From Plazaster borealis (taxonomy: Eukaryota > Echinodermata > Asteroidea > Forcipulatida > Labidiasteridae): a stretch of DNA of 64,000 bases. The position numbers and the translations under genes were made by a program. A model generated the notes under the pieces. The model was not told the DNA's origin, searched no databases, and saw only the letters and a list, made by a program, of their open reading frames with translations. Below are positions 22,401-33,146 of this stretch, one piece after another; positions within the stretch are counted from its first letter, which is position 1, and each line of letters opens with the position of its first letter. The DNA lies in assembly GCA_021014325.1 (NCBI GenBank), contig CM037467.1:4340001-4404000 (forward strand), in the 5' to 3' direction.

Positions 22401-25400
22401 ACACGTCCGACAGTGTCCTCCTTCGATCACATACATGTTGACAGCTTTCCTAGAGATGTTTGTCAGTTTAGCCATGAAAGTGGCTGTTGAACTCGTTGTG
22501 AAGTCTCGCGTGGATTGCTCAAGCGGGTGGATATAATGCTCTGTCAAGCTTATCAGGTCTTTCCCCATGGGCGTCAGACGATAGGCTCACCTACAACCCA
22601 TCAATGTGGTCAGCTGTGAAGCGTGTTGTTATAACCTTTTTTTCCGAGCTGTACGTGGAGACTGAAAGATAACAAGTAATGGCTATATTTGGTTATTGTT
22701 AGTGGCTGAATGGTAAATTGGGCGCCACAGCATGGAAAATGGCAAAATACATGTATTGCCGAAACAGCAAAAATACACCTGACATGTCCGATATATCTAC
22801 CAAGACATCTATATTTTGTTTTTTAATGACTTCTACTACATAATAATATAACGTATTTGTATAGCGCCTACTGCAGGCCAGCCTATATGCGCTTTAAGGT
22901 ATTATTTCTTGCAAGGTATGTGGAGCTACGTTTTGAAGTATGAGGCCTGTTCATTTATAGCACAATGTAATGGTTTACAAGGTGCTATACATAGAATGTT
23001 TGAGAAAAATACGATAAATTCCTTGTTTGAGATTATGGAAAGAGTATACAGAGGGTCTTTTTTCTAATCATAAAGGTTCAAAGTGCATTTTTATTGTATA
23101 AACATTTTCTTCGTATTTATTCTTATTTTTTTTAAATTTCAGTTCGTCTGGTTGGTGTTTCTGCTTTTGTTTGACTATTTGAGGGGGGGTTTAAGTAACG
23201 GTGGTTTCTGTATATACATTTTAATAATTCTTTTACTTGCCATTTGTTGTTTTACTTTTCACTACAATTTTAGATTTCTGTGTATTATATAATATCAATT
23301 TGTATTCTATTAAATGAGTAGGGTCTGGGAGGGCACATCTTTTTTGATGACAGTTTTTTGACTTATGCCTTTCACAGAAAAAATGTTAAGCTGCGATCTC
23401 CATATAATTAAAGATTCAATTTTTCCTTACCACGCAGTGAACAAGTTGTGCCTGCAGGGAGTCCAAGAGCCATGGCTCACACATTGTATGTAAACATGTG
23501 ATGTCATAAGTACATGTAGGATGGTCTGTATGTAGCACATGTTTTACCGTTCAGTTTAATCTTATCTTGTTCCCAGGTGTTAGAAAAACAGAATACGGGG
23601 ACGTCACACTAAGACGGGACCTTCGGAAGAAACTCGAATGTCAAAACTTCCAGTGGTATCTAGACAATATCTATCCCGAGTCACAGTTCAGAATGGACTA
23701 TCAAGTCATCGGAGAGGTAAGATTTCCATTTGTAGAGTCGTAGAGAGTCTAAAAATTCCCCCAAATAAAATGTGACGACATTAACAATTGATCTTTTAGG
23801 GGCCACTAAAAAGAATTGCCGTTAAAAAATGTGGATCATTATTTTTTGGAAATTTTGGGTAGGTGGGTAAAGAGAAATGACTAAAAATCGAAATTGAGTT
23901 TTCAACTGAAATATTGGAAGAAGACAAATTGTAAAAAAAGAAAAATACTCAAATACCCAGTGGCCTCTATCAGATTGTCTTTCATGTATGTGCTGTTTCA
24001 ATGTTATCGGTCAACCTTGTTTGTCAACCTTGTTTTGATAACTCACCTTTGCTCCTGTTGGCGTGTTGGAGTGAATTTCCTCTTCGGTTTTGGAAGCCAG
24101 GAAAAAGCCATTAAAAACTCCTAAGCTCGGAGAGTATTGATCTAAAATATCTGCTTCACTTTAGGCATCACTTTGTTCTTCATTGTATAAGGTATATTGT
24201 ATAGTCTTTCAATGTAAAACAAATTTGGGGTGGGTAATAAAAAAATGATTGCAATCTTTAAAGATTGATTTATCTGATTTGCTCATAATTCCAAACAGTC
24301 ACCAATTTTTGAGGATTTTTAATTTCTGTACTGAAATCACATTCCTGTCAATTTTGTGTTTGCTTTGTGACCTTTAACCTATGACTTTGCATGCTGGAAG
24401 CCAGGAAAAGCCATTGAAATCTCCTGAGCTGGGAGAACATTGACTTGTAATATCTGCTTCTTTTGAGGCATCACTCTGTTCTTCATGTATTTGGGATATT
24501 AATAAGTCTGCAGCCTTTTCCACATTACTGAGCCAATTCCCAGGAAATACAACCAAGGAAATTCCATGGAAGTTTTAACACCACCACCGCCCCATGTTCA
24601 TTTCACACTTGATGCAACTTTCCTGGGAAGAATGAACACTCGGTGTGCCCAACCCCTGGGTTATCGTACTTAACCCTACTACCAAGCACGGGTAACTATT
24701 CCCGGGGAGTTTGCCAGGGTTAGCTCTTGAAGTATGAAAAGGTTAACAAAATTTTCTTGGGAACTCCCCAGAAAATTCTCTCGCGCAAAAGGGGCTTGTC
24801 AGTATATAAAAACCAAAATTTTGGGGTGGGTGGGTTAGCGAAATCAATTAAAAACAAAATGATAGAACTTTCTAAACATAAATTACTCTGATTGGATCCT
24901 TTGACTGACGTGTACTTAAATCATATTCCTGTCAATACGTAAATTGTTTGCTTCTTGACCTTTAACCTATGACCTTTGACCTGCAGATTCGACACATAGA
25001 AACCAAGAAGTGTCTGGACAACATGGGCCGTAAAGAGAATGAGAAAGTTGGCTTCTTCAGTTGTCATGGACAAGGAGGGAACCAGGTATGAGTCATTTTG
25101 AGTCTTGGAACAAAAGTTTGGTGTGAAAATACCCCCCGTTTATCCTTAATCCACAGAAAAAAAGAGTAAGAAATTGATATGAAATGCTGTTGCTTTTATT
25201 TGTGGATGGGGGATGTTGTGTACAATGAACCCTTTACGAAGCTTTGACCCTCACTAAGTCTATGGCCAAGTCCCTTGATGGCTGCTGCACTCAGATGCTC
25301 CGGATGGCCTTCAAGGTTAGCTGGATGTAGAAAGTGACCAATGAATTACTCTATGGTGGCCTCCCTGAGTTGACCGACAAGATAGCAGGAATCAGCCTGG

Positions 25401-26922
25401 AGAAAAACCCCTGTGGCACAGGAGAGAACCAATGCACAACTCTACCAGCGTATGGCCCTGGCCGCGAATCAAACCAGGACCACAGTGTTGAGAGGCGAGC
25501 ACTTTATGCACTTGCCACCCGAGCATACCTAGAGTTATTTAGCAATAGGTGGTTTGCACATGACGTCACATTCCCCACACTCCTCTGTGAATGGCTAGCG
25601 TTCGCCATCTTTGACGATTTTAACATTCAGTTTTCCATTACAACCTCAAAGATGGCGATTTCGAAAAATTCAGAGAGGAATGTGGGAAATTTGTGATATT
25701 ATTGCAATCCACCTGTACCATTTAAATATTTCTGCCGAATTTTGAATCATTGGCTCGTTTGGATAGTCAGATAATTGATGGTTTCTTCTGACAGGTTTTT
25801 GGGCTGACGAAACAGAATGAGATAAAGCATGATGATCTATGTCTAGACGCTTCCAGCAATACCAAATTCCAGGATATTGTGATGTTAAAGTGTCACGGCA
25901 AACATGGTAACCAGGAGTGGAGATTTAACCAAAATGTAAGTCAAAAACTTCAGTGTTTATTGTGGCCTGTGTATGTAATAAATAAAAAAAACTGTGTCCA
26001 ATTTCATAGAGTTCACATTAAAACGGTGTAAAATGCCACTGTGTTTAATACTCTTCAAGTGCAATTTTTGTCAAAATCCAAAAATGTTTGAAGACGTCAC
26101 ACTTTAAATAAATGGTCTATACATTTTCGAATTTTGACGATATTCAATCAAAACGGTACTGAATTTGACCTTTTGACTGGCGCAAAAATTCCTCCTTGGA
26201 ATGTACAGACCCATTTGTTTTTGATGTCAGATGACGTTATGTTTCAAATTTCGCTCTGAAAGAGTGTCAAATAAATTGACATTTTACACCATTTTAACGT
26301 GAGGTTAGAGAATTCCACCACTTTCATGAGGACTGTATCTATTAGAAAAACGAGTGCATCGCAAAACTGAATTCGACCGTGGAGTTTCTCTTTTGTGGTA
26401 GCATCAAAAGTGACAAGCTTGGAGACAATGTGAGCTCTAGTGTTGATTTTGATTAAAAAATAGAAAGAAAAAAATCTGATTTATCTTGAAGGACCAGAAT
26501 GAAGTCGCGGTGGCACTGCTTTACCAGTGATTATAACTATTTATATTTTACTTTTCACAATGCCATCCATGACATTAAGGTTCTCTGTCAAATCCTTTGC
26601 GCTCAACTGAGACATCCATAGTTTGAACCAAATTTAAAGATAAGAATTGGATGGACGGAATTGGAGAGTAAAAAGCGGGATGAAACGGCATTGGTGATCT
26701 CTCAAATTGAAGACCTTCAAGCTCATTGCAGAGTTTATACATTTCTTAATATTTTGCCTTTGTTTTTTTTTCTCTGTCTTCCAGAGTAAAACCATTACAC
26801 ACAACACAAGTGGCCTTTGTCTTGAAAAATCCAAACACGGAAAGGACACCCCTACACTGGTGAAATGCAACGGCTCGTCTGCACAGCAGTGGGAGCTAGT
26901 GGGTGTCCCCATGACATCATAG
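19351..26922 (+). CDS. GALNT1: Polypeptide GalNAc-transferase, GALNT1/13-like, C-terminal half (6 exons, 5' part absent)
   Basis: Six exons join in frame: 19351-19468, 20563-20743, 23577-23716, 24987-25085, 25795-25935 and 26785-26922 (TAG stop). All introns are GT-AG. The joined product of about 238 residues carries the end of the GT27 catalytic domain: [21 protein letters not shown] and [10 protein letters not shown], where the His is a metal ligand in the family. A three-repeat ricin-type lectin domain follows, with CLDNM, CLDAS/NQEW and CLEKS/QQWEL. Family members are Golgi type II membrane enzymes that transfer GalNAc from UDP-GalNAc to Ser/Thr, starting mucin-type O-glycans. The lectin segment ([13 protein letters not shown] stretch, CHGxGGNQVF) looks most like vertebrate GALNT1/GALNT13. 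The third lectin repeat has CLE instead of CLD. The N-terminal cytoplasmic, membrane, stem and DxH-containing exons were not found in 1-19350. The family assignment is firm; the subfamily is from remembered similarity. Confidence 0.93.
20563..20743 (+). CDS. GALNT1: GALNT1-like exon: IWMCGG...[10 protein letters not shown]
   Basis: The acceptor is TTTTTCCCCCAG; the donor CAG|GTATGG leaves phase 1. It encodes [20 protein letters not shown] and then [19 protein letters not shown] up to APG. The second His of SHVGH matches the conserved third metal ligand of the family. The corresponding region in the minus-strand gene continues without an intron. A G-rich tract (20764-20806) and a MITE-C copy (20823-21017) lie just inside the downstream intron. 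Confidence 0.95.
20764..20806 (+). repeat. G-rich GGGGT tract at an intron start
   Basis: GGTGGGGTGGGGTGGGGTGG and similar repeats begin 20 bases after the donor at 20743. It contains at least four runs of three or more G, so quadruplex formation is possible. Confidence 0.8.
20823..21017. mobile_element. MITE-C copy in GALNT intron
   Basis: It begins AGGGCCCAATTTCATAAAGC and ends with the inverse GCTTTATGAAATTGGGCCC. A C run follows at about 21029. Confidence 0.88.
21672..22012 (+). mobile_element. tRNA-Leu-headed SINE, 5' truncated
   Basis: It starts inside the tRNA part (ATCAGCAGAGTG, GGTTCGAGTCC), continues with AAGCAAGACACTTAACCATT and TGTAATGCATGTAAAAGAAC, and ends TATATAAGACTATAT / TATTATTATT. 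Confidence 0.85.
22013..22140 (-). mobile_element. SINE fragment (second body type)
   Basis: GATGAGAAGCAATCAAAGTT and AAAGTGTCTTGCC match the body of the SINE at 41541-41848 (-). A degraded tRNA-like part follows, ending CAGCCACGACTCAC. Confidence 0.55.
22141..23576. other. GALNT intron, nothing coding
   Basis: AT-rich intron remainder. A SINE-tail-like GTATAGCGCCTACTGCAGGC lies near 22860. Confidence 0.5.
23577..23716 (+). CDS. GALNT1: GALNT1-like exon: YGDVTLRR...[10 protein letters not shown]
   Basis: The acceptor is TTGTTCCCAG; the donor is GAG|GTAAGA. Two bases complete the Gly codon begun in the previous exon. It encodes [19 protein letters not shown] and then [17 protein letters not shown]. 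This is the linker from catalytic to lectin domain; the WYLDNIYP signature is typical of GALNTs. It ends in phase 0 after IGE. Confidence 0.95.
23717..24986. other. GALNT intron with a diverged internal duplication
   Basis: GGAAGCCAGGAAAAGCCATT-like text occurs near 24090 and 24398, each followed by similar AACTCCTAAGCTCGGAGA / ATCTCCTGAGCTGGGAGA and GGCATCAC blocks. This indicates an old tandem duplication. Confidence 0.6.
24987..25085 (+). CDS. GALNT1: GALNT1-like exon: lectin repeat alpha
   Basis: The acceptor is TTGACCTGCAG; the donor is CAG|GTATGA. The 33 codons encode the alpha repeat of the ricin-B lectin domain: [20 protein letters not shown] and then [11 protein letters not shown]. 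The CLD Asp, which binds GalNAc in family members, is present. Entry and exit are in phase 0. Confidence 0.95.
25330..25530 (-). mobile_element. tRNA-derived SINE in GALNT intron
   Basis: Minus-strand GTGGCAAGTGCATAAAGTGC is followed by a B-box-like GGTTTGATTCG. The body has CTCTCCTGTGCCACAGGGG. It differs from the tRNA-Leu-headed families. Confidence 0.55.
25795..25935 (+). CDS. GALNT1: GALNT1-like exon: lectin repeat beta
   Basis: The acceptor is TTCTGACAG; the donor is AAT|GTAAGT. The 47 codons begin [20 protein letters not shown] and contain [15 protein letters not shown]. They form the beta repeat, with its CLD and QxW motifs intact. The intron before it contains a tRNA-derived SINE (25330-25530). 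Confidence 0.94.
26011..26308. mobile_element. MITE-E copy in the last GALNT intron
   Basis: The left end TTCACATTAAAACGGTGTAA (AAATGCC) is inverted at the right end (GACATTTTACACCATTTTAA, CGTGAGG). Related copies are at 30505-30815 and 50335-50630 (inverse). Confidence 0.7.
26785..26922 (+). CDS. GALNT1: GALNT1-like terminal exon: lectin repeat gamma and stop
   Basis: The acceptor is CTGTCTTCCAG. It encodes [20 protein letters not shown], then [20 protein letters not shown] and a TAG stop. This gamma repeat has QxW, but CLE replaces CLD, so sugar binding by this repeat is doubtful. A possible AATAAA signal lies 215 bp downstream. Confidence 0.94.
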   Translation, partial: SKTITHNTSGLCLEKSKHGKDTPTLVKCNGSSAQQWELVGVPMTS

Positions 26923-27136
26923 TGGTAACTTATAGGGGTGTTTTAGTTAGAGAAAATAGGAGATTTTTTTTAAAGGTGTTTTTCTTTTGCTAAAATTAAT
27001 TATTGTTAACGGGTAACATATCTGTATGCAGCTTTATGAGTTTAAGCGTGAATAGAAAAAGTCTTTCCTGAGATCATACCTGATGTGAACCAGTTTATAC
27101 TTTCTGTCTTTGCCAAGTTAAAGCAGCACTCTCTGC

Positions 27137-27142
27137 AATAAA
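27137..27142 (+). promoter_or_regulatory. Candidate polyadenylation signal of the + strand GALNT
   Basis: This is the first canonical AATAAA seen after the stop at 26922. Its position would give a 3' UTR of roughly 230 bases. No cDNA is available, so a later site cannot be excluded. Confidence 0.4.
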
Positions 27143-29500
27143 ACATGTTTCCTATCGGCTTCAAAATTCTCACGTTGACAAAAAAGGGACAAGAAAAAAA
27201 CAACAACAAACAAAACAGTACTGCTTAATCAGAAGAGGAAAAACAATTGACATTTAACTTATTTCAACTCAGAAACTCCAGTACTTCATGAATTTTTACA
27301 AGATTTAGCATTGGGGAAAGTTAAACCAAGGCATTCACTTTTAGTTAAAGTGACACTTGGAAAATTCTATATAAAAGTACTAAAATTATAACTGCTGAAT
27401 GAACTGTGACAAGTACTCAAAAGTAGTAGTATCTTGTAACTATAATAAAAAACAAAAACAAAAAACCTTTATTTAAACGTAAAATAAGGCAATTGGAATG
27501 TGCATTAAGTTGACACATTTACCTGTAAGGGATGATCGGTAACATGTTTTACTGATGTGAATGTGCAGACAGACTCAAAACATATTTAGACCAACTTTCG
27601 GATTACATCTTACTTATATGCAACAATTATTTTTTACAAATGTGTGAACACTTTGTTTTGATTAACAATTGGAAGACAAAATTGTACTTGTTAATTTTAC
27701 GTTTTTCTCTTGAAATGTGTGCTTTCATATGAAACTGTCATGGTGGACGACGGAATTCCTAGAAATAGGATGGCCACCAATGTACAACGTAGGGTCAGCT
27801 CATGTTGCCATAATGAAAGAGTAAAGGTAGGGTAAGCCAGGTGCTGTAGGCAAGTTTTCTTTTGTTCACTTCTTCCTGGTCTTTTCAAACCTTTGCAGGT
27901 TTTTTATCAATAAACTTTCTAGAGCTCTGCAGGTTTTACAATCAGCCTCGTTCCCATGGGTGTACAATCTTGTCATGCTGTTTTACGCCACGCCCTGCTC
28001 TATTACAACCCCTGGAATTGTGTAATTCAAATGTGCTTATCTATGAGCTTGCACTTAATGGTGACACCCTGAAGAGGTGTCAAGTCACAGAGCAACTGGT
28101 CCCCTCTCATTCTTTCGTAATCTTGCTTTACGGTTTACTGTTAACAGTCTAGGTGTCAGTAAGTCATGATTTATTTGAAATTCAATCGTGTCCAAAAACT
28201 TGTATTTTGACCCACCCAGGCTAAGTGCACGCAAACGTTTTTTAAGAAGCCTGGGTGCAAAGAGGTCACTTTCGGCGTTAGCTGTCAGTGCGTCCCTTCC
28301 AGGGGTTAGTGACTAGAAGGATTGATACGGCGCGCTACCAATGGGAACAAGGTTGCTTTTAGCCCTATTTAATTTAATTTCATAACTTTTTGAAGGGCAA
28401 CAAATACTGTGTGATACATGTAGATACGTTTGTTTATGAATCGCTGAGCCAACATTGCAGCAATTTACATAAAAAAGTCGTATTTTTTTGCTCATTTCTA
28501 CAAGTTCTTTTCATCAATTCCTTTCATCTATTTTGTAAAAGATATTTTTTTTGTTTTCAAGGTGCAAACAGCTAGAATTTTATGACCCACCAGAATTGTT
28601 CAACTCCCAACAGTATACTTTTTTTCCTAATTCCTTTTCTTTTGTAGTCCATCAATAACTAAACAAGGGACGAGTTGATCATGTACCCAAGATAGTTTGT
28701 GAAAGGTTCACAGGGAACAAAACTTCCCAACACAAATTCTACCAGATTTACTTGAAAATTAATGAATTGACTTTAATCAATTCAGTGCTTACCAATTGAC
28801 AATTTAAGTTTACATTACATTAAAGGGACCGTACTATTACCCTTCCAGCCTCAGTTTGGGGTGGCACAGGTTTCCGGGGCAAGGGGCCATTCAGAATAGC
28901 CAATGTTTAAAACTGTTGATCTTTTTTCGAAATTGTTTTGACCCACCCACCAAAAACCCACCCATTCCAAATTTTAATTTTTAAAGGCCGACTGAATTTT
29001 CTGTATATCCTGTACACTGAAGATCGTAGTAATGCCTGAAATGAAGCAGATATTCTTAGTAAATGCTCTCTAAACTCAGGAGTTCTCAAATGGCTCATCC
29101 ATGCTTGCCGCATGCAACTTTGTAGTTGAAACAAAAGAAATTAGGCCAAAGAAAAGAGGGGTGGGGGGGGGGTACATGACATGTATGAAACTGGTAAAAT
29201 ACCCAACCTCGTCCCCATCATGCTTGACGGGTCCCCAGCAATCTCCCCATCGGGTGCAGAGGTTGGCATGAAACAAGGTTGTCAGTTGATGGATGTGCTG
29301 GAAAACGATCTGGAAGAGGCCACTGGGTATTTTTTTTAATATTGTACAATCTGTTTCCCTTTTTGTTTTGTTTTTTAGTGCGAACAGAATTTCGATTTTC
29401 AGTTGTTTGTTCTGACCCACACACAACTTCGAAAAAAGATTGAAATTGTTCAAGATTGACTATTCTGAATCACTCTAAATTTGGTTACATTCTTTAGTTC
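27143..29500. other. Intergenic, nothing recognised
   Basis: AT-rich, with short A and T runs. No exon, tRNA or clear repeat was supported. A G run lies near 29159-29171. Confidence 0.45.
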
Positions 29501-29504
29501 CACA

Positions 29505-29620
29505 GCCCTTATGTTCCGACACCCTACTTATTCCTAATCCAAATCCTAACCCTAGCATGCAGATCAACGAGAGGTTGTCAGAACATAAGGTTGCCGGTGT
29601 CCCAGGGAAATCTGTCCCCC
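29505..29620. repeat. Fragments resembling the 16-bp minisatellite and telomere-like core
   Basis: TTCCGACACCCTA, AATCCTAACCCTAGC and GTCAGAACATAAGGTTGCC are the same words, some inverted, that make up the array at 31797-32335. Confidence 0.5.
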
Positions 29621-29884
29621 GGAGATTCTGTCCCCATACGGGAATTTAACATGGGCATGAGGAGGATGATTCAAAAGAGGGCGCTATCAAAAGAAGTTTG
29701 TACACAGTTCGCCGTATGGGGGGGGGGACACAGAATCTCCTGCCACACCGGAACATAGTGCAGTCACCCTAAGTTTGATGTTGAAGCACTTTGGAAAATA
29801 AACACTGCTCCAAAATTGATGATAGGAGCCAAGAGCAGTAGCCCAAACCAAGGTTGTGAAAAGACCATTGGTTTCATTTCATTA

Positions 29885-30080
29885 AAAAGTAATAATAATA
29901 ATAATAATAATAATATCGAAGTCTTATATAGCGCACGTATCTACCAAACAAGGTACTCAAGGCGCTTAGTATATACCTTTTAAACAGAAAGATGGGTTAT
30001 TGAAGTTATGAATTATGAGACCCAATTATGTAGCACCTTATAATGTTTTTTACAAGGTGCTACGGCGCATTCAGCAGAAG
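29885..30080 (-). mobile_element. SINE tail fragment with AAT microsatellite
   Basis: An AAT run is followed by TCTTATATAGCGCAC and GAGACCCAATTATGTAGCAC and TACAAGGTGCTACGGCGC. This is the inverse of the 3' half of the tRNA-Leu-headed SINEs. Confidence 0.7.
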
Positions 30081-30504
30081 TAAAGATGGCTGCTCCATGA
30101 TGACTCTTGTAAATAGCACTGAACTTGTCTTTCAATTGTAAATAAAAAGGGATGTGTTTTTCGTGTTTTTTTTAATGGATTACTATTGTTCTTTGATTGA
30201 CATTTATGTTTTGTTCGACAACTCTGTCCCTGTGCCTTTCAATGTTGAAAATTAAATGAAAAAAAATTAATGAGAGTAAATAAAATTTAAACAAAATTAA
30301 ATATGTTAACAAATTGTATAAATATAAAAATACAGATACTTTTTTATAAACACAATATTATTGTAAAGTTACACTGTTAAGTCTGTTTATAATGGTGTTA
30401 TGTTTGTTGAAATTTGTCTTGAAAATCCATGTTTCAGTCCTTCAGCTGCTCTCCTTAACTGATAGAGCCTCAGAACCATACTTCACACATTAGTCTAAAA
30501 AGTG

Positions 30505-30815
30505 AATACAACTTGATTTTATTCCTGACTTTCAATGATATTCAATCAAAACGGCCTTGAATTTGACATTTTATCTGACAAAATATTCCTCCTTGGAATG
30601 TAAAGACCTGTTAGTTGATGAAAGCCAATGACTTCATGTTTCAAATTTCGCTCTGGAAAAGTCAGGAACGAACCAAAACATCCCCGTCCAAAAATGTACC
30701 GACCCATTTTTTTCTCAGAATAATGTCATCCGATGTTTTGGATGTTGACGAAATTTGCACTGGAAGGGTATCGAATGCAATGGCAATTTACACCTATTAA
30801 CGTGAGGTATAGAGA
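30505..30815. mobile_element. MITE-E related copy, left end degraded
   Basis: It shares AATTTGACATTTTATCTGAC, ATTCCTCCTTGGAATGTA and CAAATTTCGCTCTGGAAA with 26011-26308 and ends ATTAACGTGAGG. Confidence 0.65.
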
Positions 30816-31196
30816 TTTGTAATTTTTTCCCCACTCATATGAGGACTCTATCTACTGGAAAATGGGTACATCACAAAATTAAATTTGACATTTCCCATCC
30901 TCTTTAAGCTCATAAGTAACTCGTATGATTCATGCGCGTGCAGGAGTGCAGGATAGGATTGGCGGATTTTGCAACATTATCAAAGCAAATGAACACAACT
31001 GCCACTGTTCATTTCCCCTGCTGTGAATAAAATTCATTTCTCCCAAATATTATAAAATCCATTTACATTTTTTAGCAAAGCTGTTTTTTCGCACTCCTTG
31101 CCACAATGTTAAGGTGTGCGATTGTACTCGCGTTCCTTAAAAATGATGCTCTTGTGTTTGCTTATTTCTTTAGGACCTGACGTAGAATTTTTTTCC

Positions 31197-31345
31197 AGAG
31201 CTGCTAACATAGCACACAGCCTTTCTTAGCAGGAATTTGTTACCAGTCAGTCCTTAATGCGATGTTCAATTTGTTTATGACTGGTGCCGGTCTGTTTTGC
31301 TAACCAAATGAAGTTATAAAGTACTAAGCAATACTTGTTTCCTTT
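31197..31345. repeat. Degraded MITE-C remnant
   Basis: CAGAGCTGCTAACATAGCAC, CTTAGCAGGAATTTGTTACC and CTGGTGCCGGT... GTACTAAGCAATA are diverged MITE-C words. The ends are lost. Confidence 0.45.
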
Positions 31346-31796
31346 ACAGCAACTCTATGCAGGCATGCAACTTCTGTGCTAATTCTGTTTTTACACTTGA
31401 GAATGCTCCCAAATGGTATAAAGTTTCCGTGCCATATTATAGTTTTCAATTATTAAGTTTTTTGTCCGCCTTCGAGCTGCATCAAGCCATTTGGGAGTTA
31501 GATTTGAACGATGTCTGGTACATTGCCTTATTCGGTCACAAGTGAATGCTAAATTTAAATTCCTCAGACTAAATCCAGGGTTGCTATGCCACATGGTACG
31601 AGGCAAGCTTTTACATTGCAATATTCAGATCAGCAAAGACTGGTATCCTCGTGCCGCACATTTCATTGAGAATTGTGTAGTAGTGTTTCTCGTCTCTTAT
31701 AAGTTACCAGGAAACAGCGACATCATTTTGGTGACTGCTCTATTTTCCGACCCCTCTATGTTCTTATGTAAACCCCCTTGTGATTTACACACTAGG

Positions 31797-31835
31797 GATA
31801 GAGTTAGGGTTAGGGTTAGGGTTAGGTTTAGGAGA
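31797..31835 (+). repeat. Interstitial TTAGGG tract
   Basis: About four GTTAGG units (GTTAGGGTTAGGGTTAGG) sit directly before the 16-bp minisatellite. TTAGGG is the telomere unit of most metazoans. Confidence 0.85.
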
Positions 31836-31844
31836 ATAGGGGTT

Positions 31845-32335
31845 GCAGAACATAGGGGTGTCAGAACATAGGGGTGTCTGAACATAGGGGTGTCTGAACA
31901 TAGGGGTGTCTGAACATAGGGGTGTCTGAACATAGGGGTGTCGGGACATAGGGGTGTCTGAACATAGGGGTGTCTGAACATAGGGGTGTCTGAACATTGG
32001 GGTGTCTGAACATAGGGGTGTCTGAACATAGGGGTGTCTGAACATATGGGTGTCTGAACATAGGGGTGTCTGAACATAGGGGTATATGAACATAGGGGTG
32101 TCTGAACATAGGGGTGTCTGAACATTGGGGTGTCAGAACATAGGGGTGTCTGAACATAGGGGTGTCTGAACATTGGGGTGTATGAACATAGGGGTGTCTG
32201 AACATAGGGGTGTCTGAACATAGGGGTGTCTGAACATAGGGGTGTCTGAACATAGGGGTGTCTGAACATAGGGGTGTTGAAACATAGCGGTGTCAGCACA
32301 TACATGTAAGGGTGTCGGAACATAGGGGTGTAACC
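31845..32335. repeat. 16-bp minisatellite, about 30 copies
   Basis: The unit is CATAGGGGTGTCTGAA with rare variants (ATTGGGG, ATATGGG, GTATATG). Three units make 48 bases, which yields long open frames with a 16-residue period on the minus strand. These are by-products, not a gene. Confidence 0.95.
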
Positions 32336-32592
32336 TTTTATAATCTAACTCGCAAATGGCTGATTGTCTGAGCCTGCCAAAATTGTGCAAAATAAAATGC
32401 CAAGATTATCTCAAATTGAACTTAATCCTTTTGAACAGATGTACTATTTGATCAATGAGTGTTTTGTTTTTGTTTATTTAATTATTTACAGTTTAGTTTG
32501 CCCATTAAGGGGTCTTGTAAGTAGTTTTGTGGTTTATATTTAGTTTTGACCATTTCGTCTTTCATGATTTTGCGAGGATGGGATACTTTTGG

Positions 32593-32716
32593 AGACGCTA
32601 GATGGCAGCAGACTTACCATATAAATCCACGCCCTTGGAAATGTGCGCAAGCTCAAGACTGTGTAAACAGTGGACATTTACCTGGTACGTCTTCTGCCAT
32701 CTACATGTGGCGCTCA
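32593..32716. mobile_element. Small foldback element with CTCF-like arms, copy 1
   Basis: ACGCTAGATGGCAGCAGACT on the left is inverted on the right (CGTCTTCTGCCATCTACATG). It is about 124 bases long. A second copy is at 33012-33146. Confidence 0.65.
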
Positions 32717-33011
32717 AATATCTCTAATTCAAGTTTAAAGTTCATAAATTTAAAAGCAAATACTGTCTTTTTGTCATTTTCTTTCTGTTCTTTTCTTTCA
32801 TTTAGATTATTTTTATTTACAGATGTCCATTATTGAGTAGTTATATTTAACATGTACGTGCAATGGGAGAGTTTGGGGGATGCTAGGGCCAAGTTTGCAC
32901 AAAGGCCATTTATCGACTTCAGGCTGATTATTGCCTGGTACCCAACACATATTTTTTAGCATGTGTAACCAGTGAATATCAGCCGCCAGTCGACATATGG
33001 TTGTTCTGCGA

Positions 33012-33146
33012 ATGTGGTCGAAGTGGCAGCAGATATACCAGTTAAATCCAATGCTCTTGGGAAGAAGTGTGCATACTCGTCAGAGCTTTACTCATGTAAA
33101 TAAAGCAAAATCACTTGGTAAGTCTGCTGCCACCTAGTGTCTGAGA
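33012..33146. mobile_element. Small foldback element with CTCF-like arms, copy 2
   Basis: The left arm GTCGAAGTGGCAGCAGATAT is inverted on the right (AAGTCTGCTGCCACCTAGTG). The interior shares TAAATCCA...GCTCTTGG with copy 1. Confidence 0.65.

Noticed and set aside
31697..32390. Long minus-strand open frames with HPYVQTPLCSDTPMF repeats
   Set aside because: They are translations of the 16-bp minisatellite; all three frames give similar products and there is no start, splice or domain context.
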